Shown: positions 19,138 to 26,687 of the stretch, one piece after another
Numbering within the stretch: position 1 is the first letter of the stretch
How the letters are laid out: each line of letters begins with the position of its first letter
Notes under the pieces: model-generated
Told to the model about the DNA's origin: nothing
What the model saw: the letters and a program-made list of their open reading frames with translations, nothing else
Databases searched by the model: none
Translations under genes and position numbers: made by a program
Assembly (NCBI GenBank): GCA_963787185.1
Contig: CAWBCC010000021.1
Coordinates: 124,001 to 188,000 of the forward strand
Length of the DNA stretch: 64,000 bases
Direction of reading: 5' to 3'
Source of the DNA: JAJXZP01 sp963787185
GTDB lineage: Bacteria > Spirochaetota > Spirochaetia > Treponematales > Rectinemataceae

Positions 19138-20534
19138 GCCTGACCCCCGTTCTCCGCCAGCTTTTCGAGCCACCTGGCGCACATGCGGCGGAAATATGCG
19201 CTGTTGAAGCCTTCGAGCAGGCAGGCGAAGCGCTCGCCCCGCGACTCGGCTTCCTCATCGATGGCCGCGGCGCATCGCTCGAACTCGCGAGCGGCCCTGC
19301 GCCTGGACAGGGGCACCTCCAGGACCGCCCGGTAGAAACGGGCTGGCCAGAAGGTGCCGTCCGCCTCGAGCGAGCGCTCGAACTCGGCCAGGGCGGCTAC
19401 GGAATCTTCCATCGCGGAATACAGTCGGCCGCCGCAGTACCTCACCAGGGACTCCACGCCACGGCTCGAGGCCGCGCGCAGCTCCTCCATGAGGCCGGCG
19501 GCCTCGTCCCGGTTCTTCGCGTCCATCGCCGCGAAGAGCCGGGCCACGAGTCGCGCGATTTTCGCGTCCGCGCTCTCGCCCGTATCGACGGGGGCGCTTC
19601 CGTCCCCGCTCAGGATGCGCAGCACGGCTTCGGTCGTGGGCTGCGCGGGAGCGGGGATCCCGGCGCGCCCGCGGGGCTCGGCGACCGCAGTGTCGCCGAA
19701 GGTCTCGCGGGCGGGATTCGGGAGCTCCCGCACGAGGAAATAGGCATGGCCCGACCTCTCCAGACGCAGGTCGGCGCGCTTCACGAAGGGCAATTCGCCC
19801 GTCGCCAGGAAGAGCAGACCCCCCACTCGCAGTTTGGGTACGATCCTATCGACGATGAGCTCCCTTTTGTCCAGGGACGCGTACAGGAGGGTGTTGCGGA
19901 AGAAAATCATGTCCTGTCCGTCCGGGATGGCGTCCAGCGAGTCCTTGAAGAAATTGAGGTGATGGATGGATATTCCGGCCAGGAGCGCCGGGTCGAGGGT
20001 GATGCTTCGTTCGTCCTCGCGGACGATATGGCGCCGCAGCAGAGTGTCGTGGAATTCGCGACCGTCCTTTCGCAGGGACGCGCGCGGATAGACGCCGGAG
20101 CGCAGGCATTCGAGGGCGTCGTCGTTGATGTCCGAGGCGTACACTTCGAACCCCGGCCCCCCGCGGGCGCGGTTGTTCTCGTCCAGCACGGCGGCCAGGC
20201 TCACCGCTTCCTCTCCGGTGGAACAGCTGACGCTCCAGCAGCGCAGCTTCCTTCCCGTCGCGGAGAGTCGCCCGATCATTCCGTCGCGCAGGAGCCGGAA
20301 TTGGGCGGCCTCCCTGAAGAAGTAGGTCTCGCCGATCGTCACGGCGTTGATGAATCGCCGCCGCGCCGGCGCGTCGAAGGGCAGGTCGGCGGCGAAACGC
20401 GCGGGAGGGATTCCCGCGGCATGGGCCTGTCCGACCAGCACCCGTTTGAAATGCGCCCGATTGGAGGCCGGCGATCTCAGTCCGGTGAACGATTCCAGGT
20501 AGTCCACCGCCTCGTCGACGAAGCGCTCATCCAT
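19128..20534 (-). CDS. cheR: Chemoreceptor methyltransferase CheR with C-terminal extension
   Basis: Methylates receptor glutamates using S-adenosylmethionine. The N-terminal 270 residues are CheR: all-alpha domain with ARRRFINAVTIGETYFFRE, then the Rossmann domain with RCWSVSCSTGEEAVSLA (the usual CSTGEE SAM motif), YASDINDDALE and IFFRNTLLYA. About 190 further residues follow, with TPR-like helices (ALAEFERSLEADGTFWPARFYRAV), as in the CheR-TPR proteins of alternative chemosensory systems. Start ATG 20534 overlaps the cheB stop by 8 bp; 468 aa. The extension suggests protein interaction with the array rather than the E. coli pentapeptide mode. Confidence 0.92.
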   Translation of the reverse strand: MDERFVDEAVDYLESFTGLRSPASNRAHFKRVLVGQAHAAGIPPARFAADLPFDAPARRRFINAVTIGETYFFREAAQFRLLRDGMIGRLSATGRKLRCWSVSCSTGEEAVSLAAVLDENNRARGGPGFEVYASDINDDALECLRSGVYPRASLRKDGREFHDTLLRRHIVREDERSITLDPALLAGISIHHLNFFKDSLDAIPDGQDMIFFRNTLLYASLDKRELIVDRIVPKLRVGGLLFLATGELPFVKRADLRLERSGHAYFLVRELPNPARETFGDTAVAEPRGRAGIPAPAQPTTEAVLRILSGDGSAPVDTGESADAKIARLVARLFAAMDAKNRDEAAGLMEELRAASSRGVESLVRYCGGRLYSAMEDSVAALAEFERSLEADGTFWPARFYRAVLEVPLSRRRAAREFERCAAAIDEEAESRGERFACLLEGFNSAYFRRMCARWLEKLAENGGQACP

Positions 20535-21561
20535 GATAGCCGACCGCATCCAGGAGCGCCGCCGGGATCTGCGGCAGGCCCAGGACGCGGACGGCCCCGC
20601 CGCGCTCGACGGCGGCCTTCGGCATGCCGTAGATGAAGGAGGTGGCTTCGTCCTGGACCAGGGTCAATCCGCCCGCTGCCTTCACCTTTACGCAGCCCTC
20701 CGCGCCGTCCGCGCCCATGCCGGTGAGCAGCACCGCGGCAAGGCGATCCTCGAAACAGAGCGCCGCCGTTTCGAAGAGCCGATCGACGCTGGGTTTTTGA
20801 TTCCCCACGGGAGGGGTATCGGCGAGGATGAGGCGACGCTCGCTGCAGACGAGGTGGCGCCCGCTGGGCGCGACGACGACTTCTCCGGGCGTGAAGCCGT
20901 CGCCGGCGCGGGCCAGGCGCACGGTCAGAGCGCATTCGCCGTCCAGCCATTCGGCGTAGCCTCTGTCGAAGCGCTCTTCGATATGCTGCACCAGGGCGAT
21001 GCCCGCGGGGAAATCCGAAGGCAGACCCCTGAGCAGGTCGCGGACCGCCACGGGACCGCCCGTCGAGGCGCCGATGACCACCGCTTCGATGCGCCTTCTC
21101 CGGGCGAAGCGGCCGGGAATCGACGTTCCCGCGGCGGGCGAGGGGTCCTCGCCCCGGGCCGGGCGGGAGCGACCCCCGCCGAAGACCTCGGCGGCGGCGT
21201 TCAGCGTCTTCAGAAGTCTGTCGGTATAGACCGGGTCGTTGAACTGGTCGATATCGGGCTTGGCCACGACCTCCACGGCCCCGGCCTGGACGGCCCGGAA
21301 GGAAATCTTGGCATCGACCTCGTTCGAAAAAATGACGATGGCGGTGGGGCATTCGCTCATGATGGCCATCGTGGCTTCGAGGCCGTTCATGATGGGCATA
21401 TTGATGTCCATGACTATCAGGTCCGGTCGCAGGGCCCGGTTCAGCTCCACGGCCGCCCGGCCGTCGCCGCCCTCGCCCAGGACGGCGACGCCCGAATCCC
21501 GGAACATCTCCTTGATGATATTGCGCATCAGGATCGAATCGTCGACTACGAGAACCCTCAT
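20527..21561 (-). CDS. cheB: Chemotaxis response regulator methylesterase CheB
   Basis: Removes methyl groups from (or deamidates) receptors when phosphorylated by CheA. The 344-aa protein has a receiver (1-120; VLVVDDSILMR, phospho-Asp in VMDINMPIMNG), a linker, and the methylesterase domain with catalytic serine in VIGASTGGPVAV, histidine in LVQHIEERF and aspartate in LLTGMGADGAEG. The start ATG overlaps the stop of the upstream CheW-like gene (ATGA). Together with cheR it shows that this array uses methylation-based adaptation. Confidence 0.95.
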   Translation of the reverse strand: MRVLVVDDSILMRNIIKEMFRDSGVAVLGEGGDGRAAVELNRALRPDLIVMDINMPIMNGLEATMAIMSECPTAIVIFSNEVDAKISFRAVQAGAVEVVAKPDIDQFNDPVYTDRLLKTLNAAAEVFGGGRSRPARGEDPSPAAGTSIPGRFARRRRIEAVVIGASTGGPVAVRDLLRGLPSDFPAGIALVQHIEERFDRGYAEWLDGECALTVRLARAGDGFTPGEVVVAPSGRHLVCSERRLILADTPPVGNQKPSVDRLFETAALCFEDRLAAVLLTGMGADGAEGCVKVKAAGGLTLVQDEATSFIYGMPKAAVERGGAVRVLGLPQIPAALLDAVGYHG

Positions 21562-22112
21562 TCGCCTTCTCCCTTTTGCCCCGCGGCCGCGAAGAGCAGT
21601 CCCGATCCGAGCAGACGATCGAGATCGAGCAGGAAGCCCATCGAATTCCCGGTGGGGTGCAGGGCCAGCACTCCGCGCTCGATCAGAGGCTTCCCGATCG
21701 AGGCGTTGTGCGGTTCCAGATCCTCCGGCCGCAGGCTTCGCATGACGGTATTGGAAGGTATGCGAAAGGCGATCCTTCCGGTGTCCAGGGCCAGTCGTTC
21801 CAGGCGCGGAAAGACCGAGCGCCGGAAGAGCTCGTGCGTCCGCGATTCGAAGCCGGCCAGCTCCCCGATCACCGCCAGCTGCGCGAGCGATCCCGACCGG
21901 GCATGGAAGGCTTCGCACAGAAAAAGGTGCAGGTCGAACAGCAGCAGACGCTCGCCGCCGACCCGCAAGAGCTCGCGGAGGTAACGGTGGCGCGAGCCGA
22001 CCTTCTCGACATCGGAAGCGAAGAGGCTGGAGGCGCACTGCGTCCGGTTGAGCAGGAAATGCACGCGGTCGTACTGCACGAACAGGACGCGCAGCTCCTC
22101 AGATTCGCTCAA
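21558..22112 (-). CDS. Divergent CheW-like or array-associated protein
   Basis: A 184-aa soluble protein that I cannot assign firmly. Its alternating hydrophobic pattern (LRVLFVQYDRVHFLLNR, LRVGGERLLLFDLHLFL, MGFLLDLDRLL) and position between cheW and cheB suggest a very divergent CheW-type fold, but conserved CheW residues are not evident. It overlaps cheW by 14 bp and cheB by 4 bp, so it is an integral member of the operon. Alternatives are an array scaffold or an adaptor for the hydrogenase-like receptor. Confidence 0.6.
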   Translation of the reverse strand: MSESEELRVLFVQYDRVHFLLNRTQCASSLFASDVEKVGSRHRYLRELLRVGGERLLLFDLHLFLCEAFHARSGSLAQLAVIGELAGFESRTHELFRRSVFPRLERLALDTGRIAFRIPSNTVMRSLRPEDLEPHNASIGKPLIERGVLALHPTGNSMGFLLDLDRLLGSGLLFAAAGQKGEGE

Positions 22113-22602
22113 CGTCGCGCTCCAGCCTCTGGAGGAGAGTCCCGACGTCGACTACGAAGACTTCCCGCTCCTTCACGGTGATCGAGTGCGCGAAATACCG
22201 GGCGCTCTCTTCCTCGGAAGCCAGGGGATGGATGGACTCGGCCGGCAGCTTGACGATCTCGTCCACGTCCGTGATGAGCAGCGCCAGCTGGTCGTTCTCG
22301 ACGTTCAGGATGAGGAGCGTGGACGAATCGAGGGCGGTCTTTTCGAAGAGCATGCGGATGTCGAGGACGGTGAAGGGCTGTCCGTGCCGGTTGGCGTAAC
22401 CCCGGACATAGGCCGGCAGGAAGGGCACGAAGTACAGTTCGTTGTCGAAGGAAATCTCGCGCACGCGGTCGGCCGGCAGGGCGTAGCTTTGCGGGCCGAC
22501 CGTGAATACCACGTACTTGGCGAGCGGTCGTTCGCTTTCCGTCTTGGTGCGGCTCCGGGCGACCCTTTCCTTCATGGTCCGGAGGAGCGAGGCGTTGTCC
22601 AT
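22099..22602 (-). CDS. cheW: Chemotaxis coupling protein CheW
   Basis: Couples receptors to CheA. The 167-aa protein has a 30-residue basic N-terminal extension and then a CheW domain: KYVVFTVGPQSYALPADRVREI, LPAYVRGYANRHGQPFTVLDIRMLF (the usual GxxNLRGxxxPVxDLR position, here with YANRHG), and LLILNVENDQLALLITDVDEIVKL. Start ATG 22602 overlaps the stop of the upstream receptor gene by one base (TGATG). Confidence 0.9.
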   Translation of the reverse strand: MDNASLLRTMKERVARSRTKTESERPLAKYVVFTVGPQSYALPADRVREISFDNELYFVPFLPAYVRGYANRHGQPFTVLDIRMLFEKTALDSSTLLILNVENDQLALLITDVDEIVKLPAESIHPLASEEESARYFAHSITVKEREVFVVDVGTLLQRLERDVERI

Positions 22603-24674
22603 CAGCGGCCCCCCTTGCGCCCGGTTTCCGGGTCGCCGATGGAATAGCTTTCGACCTGAGCCTTGAAGGATTCGGAGATCGATTTGAGCCGGTCCGAGAC
22701 CTCCGTGGTGTAGGACGTCGACTCCACGAAATTGTCGATGCTTTCGGATATCTGCTTGAGGGTCAGGAATATCTGCTCGAAGGACACGACCTGCAGGTTG
22801 ATGGAACGGCTGATCTCGTTGGCCGAATTGGCCGAAATCTCGCTGGAGCGCAGCACGTCCTCGAATACCCCGCGAATGTTGCTGGAGACGTCCCATCCTT
22901 CCCGAATGCGCTGCGTCCCGGCCTCCGAGGCGAGGATCAGCTTGTCGGAGGCGTGCTGGATCTCGTTGATCTTTTCCTTGATCTCGTTGGTCGAATCCAC
23001 CGTACTGTCGGCGAGCCGGCGGATCTCGCCCGCCACGATCCGGAAATTCTTGCCGGCGTCGCCGGCGGCGGCGGCTTCCAGCTCGGCGTTGAAGGCGATG
23101 ATCTTGGTCTGATCGGCTATGCCGTTGATGATGTTGACGATGTCCCAGATCGTCTCGATCAGGTCGCCCAGGGTCTTGATCCCGACGAGCGTCTCCGCGT
23201 TGGTGGAGCGGATCTCCTCCATCTTGCCGAGGCTGCTCTGGATCAGCTCGAATCCGCGCTCCACATTGTCCTTCGTATGGTTGGCGATCCGCGCCACTTC
23301 CTGGATCTTGACCTCCACTCCTTTCGAGAGGCGGTCCGAGTCCTCCATCGTGCTCAGGACTTCCTTCACCGAGGCGGCCTGTTCGTTGGAGGTGCTGGCT
23401 ATTTCCTGCGTCGACGTGCTCAGGTTCTGGATCGACCCGCCCAGAATGGAGATCACGGCCTTCACCTTGCGCAGGAGCTCGGCGAATTCATCCATCACCC
23501 TGTTGAACATCCGGGAGACTTCGCCGATCTCGTCGTCGGCGTTCTCCTCTATTCTGCCGGTCAAGTCTCCGGCGGATACCTTGTCCGCGACCGACTGCAT
23601 GTCGCGAATCGGCCGGAGGTGCCGGGCCAGGAGCATGCCCAGCGCGAGATTGATGGCCAGGGCCGCCAGGAGCATGGCCGCCCCCATGGCGACGGCCATC
23701 GAGGCCACGAGAGCGTCATAGGGACCGAGTCGGGTCACCGAAACCAATTCCCAGGGCCCGCCGCTCAGGGGACTCGCGTCGACGCGCAGGCGCCCGCCTC
23801 CGGTCGCGACGTACTTCGTGACCGGAGTGCCGGTCGCGATCCCGGGGCCGTTCGCGACCATTCGATCGCGAGCGAAGGGCGCCGCCAAGGGGGCTACGCC
23901 GAAGGCATCCCGGCCCAGCACGACCTTGCCCGTCGCATCCAGGAGAAAGTAAGGATTCGACTCCTTTGCTCCGAGGGGGCGGATCCACCCCTCCAGTCGC
24001 CCCGGGTCCAGGTGCCCCACGAACTCCGCCTCGTCGACCACGGCCCAGACCAGGAGGTCGCGGGGGGCGTAGCGCGTCACGTAGGCCGCCTTCTCGCGCG
24101 GGCTCCTGTCGCCGGCATCCTGCCACTGGAACTCCATGTATCCGTCGCCCATGGTGCGGGCTTCCTGCACTAAGCCGAGCTTCGCGGCGTCGTCGGCTCC
24201 GGCCGGAGGGTGGAGCGTCCAGAATCCCCTGTCGTCGACCGCGGCGTAATAGCCCGCCGCGCCCAGTCTGCCGAACCTGGGATCGGAGAGTATTCTCCTG
24301 GCCGCCGCGTAGGCCTGGGCTTTCGTCATCTCGCCGCGGGCGGCGCGGTCGTCGAAGGCGGCCAGCAAATCCCGGGCGCTCTCCGCCTTGGCCCGCAGGA
24401 AGCCGACCGTCGATCCCGATATCTCGTTCTGCAGCGAGTCCCGGGCCGAGGCCAGAGCCCGCTGCGCTGTCTCTCCGGCCAGACGATCCACCTCCGACCG
24501 CAGCGCCAGCACCGCGATCACGAGCATGACGATCATCAGCGCGGCGAAGGGAACGGTCACTCCCGTGCACAAGGTGCGGGTCAGACCCCGGCGCCGATAC
24601 GAGAGATCCCCCGGCGCGTCAGGCTCGGCAAGGGCCCCGGGAGGAGGGGCTTCATCGAATTCTTTCGCTCGCAT
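22602..24674 (-). CDS. Methyl-accepting chemotaxis protein with periplasmic Cache-like sensor
   Basis: Transmembrane receptor of 690 aa. TM1 lies near residues 34-58; a periplasmic domain of about 265 residues resembles Cache sensors (GYYAAVDDRGFWTLHPP, EARTMGDGYMEFQW, YAPRDLLVWAVVDEAEF); TM2 is about 325-350 (AAMLLAALAINLALGML), then HAMP and the signalling domain. The receptor tip reads IADQTKIIAFNAELEAAAAG, unlike the common QTNLLALNAAIEAARAG. Start ATG 24674 has AGGGGA 7 nt upstream; a TTG at 24680 is less likely. Follows the hydrogenase-MCP gene after 11 bp and precedes cheW. Ligand unknown; Cache domains usually bind small organic acids, amines or amino acids. Confidence 0.92.
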   Translation of the reverse strand: MRAKEFDEAPPPGALAEPDAPGDLSYRRRGLTRTLCTGVTVPFAALMIVMLVIAVLALRSEVDRLAGETAQRALASARDSLQNEISGSTVGFLRAKAESARDLLAAFDDRAARGEMTKAQAYAAARRILSDPRFGRLGAAGYYAAVDDRGFWTLHPPAGADDAAKLGLVQEARTMGDGYMEFQWQDAGDRSPREKAAYVTRYAPRDLLVWAVVDEAEFVGHLDPGRLEGWIRPLGAKESNPYFLLDATGKVVLGRDAFGVAPLAAPFARDRMVANGPGIATGTPVTKYVATGGGRLRVDASPLSGGPWELVSVTRLGPYDALVASMAVAMGAAMLLAALAINLALGMLLARHLRPIRDMQSVADKVSAGDLTGRIEENADDEIGEVSRMFNRVMDEFAELLRKVKAVISILGGSIQNLSTSTQEIASTSNEQAASVKEVLSTMEDSDRLSKGVEVKIQEVARIANHTKDNVERGFELIQSSLGKMEEIRSTNAETLVGIKTLGDLIETIWDIVNIINGIADQTKIIAFNAELEAAAAGDAGKNFRIVAGEIRRLADSTVDSTNEIKEKINEIQHASDKLILASEAGTQRIREGWDVSSNIRGVFEDVLRSSEISANSANEISRSINLQVVSFEQIFLTLKQISESIDNFVESTSYTTEVSDRLKSISESFKAQVESYSIGDPETGRKGGR

Positions 24675-24685
24675 GGCCAAATCCC

Positions 24686-26686
24686 CTATCGACTGGCGTA
24701 CTGGTCGAGCTCACGGATGATCCGATCCAGCTCTTCGAGAGTGCGGTTGAAGGTGCCCATCTGCTCGTCTATCGAGCCGTTTATCTTGCGGTCCGATTCC
24801 ACGGAATACTCCGCCAGGTTCCTGAATACGTCGCGCAGTTTGACGGTGAGAGCGGCCCCTTCGTGGATGCTCTCGCTCTCTCGGCGGGAATATTCGCTCA
24901 GCTTGAGAGACGAAGCCTGTATCCCCTCGATCTTGAGCTTGATCCGCGCGGTCGCATCCACCGTACTGTTCGCGAGCCGCCGGATTTCGGCCGCGACGAT
25001 CTCGAAGCTCCGTCCGGTATCTCCCGCCGCGGAAGCTTCCAGTTCGGCGTTGAACGCGATGATCTTGGTCTGGTCGGCGATCGCCGAGATGAGCCCGAGT
25101 ATCTCCGAAATGCTCTGTATCTGCCCGTTCAGGGCGCCCATGTGCTCCACGGTGATCTTGTTGGAGGAACGGATCCCGTCCATGTTGGCGATGGTCGACT
25201 CGATGTAGCTCATGCCGGCCTCGATCGCTTCGCGCATTTCGCGGGAGATGAGGGCGATGTCGCGGATCGAGACGATATTCTCGTTCCCGGCGGACCGATC
25301 CTGGGCCGTCATGCTGTTCATGGCCTCCGAGAGCCTCTCGGCCGACTCCCGGATGCCCGCGAAAAGCATGGCGGTCATCTCCACCCGGCTCGCGCGCTCG
25401 TAATGGAAGCAGTTGCTCGGCTTGTTGAGGCCGTTGTGGACGGCGACGGCCATCGACTCGCAGTTGCTGTAGCCGCAGGCGCCGCAGTTCAGGAAGTCCT
25501 TCTTGTCGCGCTTGTGCATCCGCCGGTAGATTTCCTCGAACTCGCCGTTGCTCGGCGTGCGCAGGCCGTTGTTGCCCGAGAGGTTCCGGTAGCTGCGGCC
25601 GTAGAGTCCGCGCTTCCAGTACTTGGCGACGACGCGGTTCACGCGGCGTCCCGCGGCCGCCTCCGAGGAACCTAAGCCCCGCCTGCGGTACGCGGCCCGC
25701 ATGTCGGCGCCGCGTCTGTCGACGAGCGCTTCGATCTCGTCGATGGATTTCCCGAGGTTCAGGGTGCCGGGCCCGCCATTGCAGCCCATTTCGCAATTGA
25801 GACAGTCCACGAGCAGGGGCGCATATCCCAGGTTGATCATGGAAGGCAGCTTCTTCAGGTAGTCGTAGAGTGTGCCCGGCCCTTCGATCTTGCGGGTGCG
25901 CTCGGCGGCGGCGGGATCGTCCCTCGCCAGCGCGCGCAGGAGGCCGCCCGGGGAGGAGAACAGCACCGCGCGCTCCGCGGCGTCCCCGACGAAATCGATC
26001 TCGGGATAGGACTTCAGGTCGATACCCTCGGCCGCGATGTGGTCGGCGAGGGACTTGAACGTGACATTATAGTCGCCCAGCCCGGTCTCGTCGAACTCGC
26101 GGCGCTTGGCGAAGCAGGGCGAGAGGACCAGGATCTTGTACCCGTTGTACACCGGGTAGTACTCGCGGATCATCTTCATGGTGTGGAGCATGGGGCTGTC
26201 CGCCGGCGCCAGATAGGGCAGGAGCTCGGGCTGGTACAGTTCCACGTACGAGACGACGGCCGGACAGGGCTGGGCGATCACCGTGGTCGGTCCGGCGTTC
26301 CTGATGTAGTCCGCGTACGATTTGACCGTCAATTCGGCGCCGAAGCTCACGTCGAAGAAATCGCGCACGCCCAGGCTCTGCAGCCAGCCCTGGACACGCA
26401 GATACGATCCGGGAAAGTTGGACGCGATGGCCGGGGCCGATATGGCGATCATGCGCTCGCCCGAGCGGAGAGCGGCGAGAGCGCGCGGGAAGTCGTCCAC
26501 GCCCCTGCGGGCGCCGTGAGTGCAGGCGGCGATGCACGAACCGCAGGCGATGCACAGGTCGGGATCGACCTCCACGTGATCGGCGGTACCGTCGTTGCAG
26601 TATTTGACGGGGCAGGCCGCGATGCAGGCGTGGCAATTGACGCATTTCCCCGGATCGACCTCGATCACCCGACTGAGCTTTCCCAT
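24686..26686 (-). CDS. Sensory [FeFe]-hydrogenase-like / methyl-accepting fusion protein
   Basis: Cytoplasmic 666-aa fusion with no membrane segment. Order: two [4Fe-4S] ferredoxin motifs (Cys15/18/21/25 and Cys45/48/51/55), an [FeFe]-hydrogenase large-subunit domain (about 75-330), a further four-Cys iron-sulfur motif (Cys401/404/409/426, CGACGYSNC...C), then an MCP signalling domain (about 430-666, IADQTKIIAFNAELEASAAG). H-cluster ligands are kept: Cys141 (QPCP), Cys191 (LSPCFAK) and Cys298/Cys302 (CEMGCNGGPG). The cysteine that relays protons in catalytic enzymes (first Cys of TSCCP) is Pro140 here, as expected for a sensor with little turnover. Probable role: detect hydrogen or redox state and control CheA. 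The gene starts one base after the upstream receptor gene ends. Confidence 0.88.
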   Translation of the reverse strand: MGKLSRVIEVDPGKCVNCHACIAACPVKYCNDGTADHVEVDPDLCIACGSCIAACTHGARRGVDDFPRALAALRSGERMIAISAPAIASNFPGSYLRVQGWLQSLGVRDFFDVSFGAELTVKSYADYIRNAGPTTVIAQPCPAVVSYVELYQPELLPYLAPADSPMLHTMKMIREYYPVYNGYKILVLSPCFAKRREFDETGLGDYNVTFKSLADHIAAEGIDLKSYPEIDFVGDAAERAVLFSSPGGLLRALARDDPAAAERTRKIEGPGTLYDYLKKLPSMINLGYAPLLVDCLNCEMGCNGGPGTLNLGKSIDEIEALVDRRGADMRAAYRRRGLGSSEAAAGRRVNRVVAKYWKRGLYGRSYRNLSGNNGLRTPSNGEFEEIYRRMHKRDKKDFLNCGACGYSNCESMAVAVHNGLNKPSNCFHYERASRVEMTAMLFAGIRESAERLSEAMNSMTAQDRSAGNENIVSIRDIALISREMREAIEAGMSYIESTIANMDGIRSSNKITVEHMGALNGQIQSISEILGLISAIADQTKIIAFNAELEASAAGDTGRSFEIVAAEIRRLANSTVDATARIKLKIEGIQASSLKLSEYSRRESESIHEGAALTVKLRDVFRNLAEYSVESDRKINGSIDEQMGTFNRTLEELDRIIRELDQYASR

Positions 26687-26687
26687 C

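Noticed and set aside
24686..26686. Catalytic hydrogen-producing or hydrogen-uptake [FeFe]-hydrogenase
   Set aside because: The proton-relay cysteine is replaced by proline and the protein ends in an MCP domain; a sensory role is the better reading.
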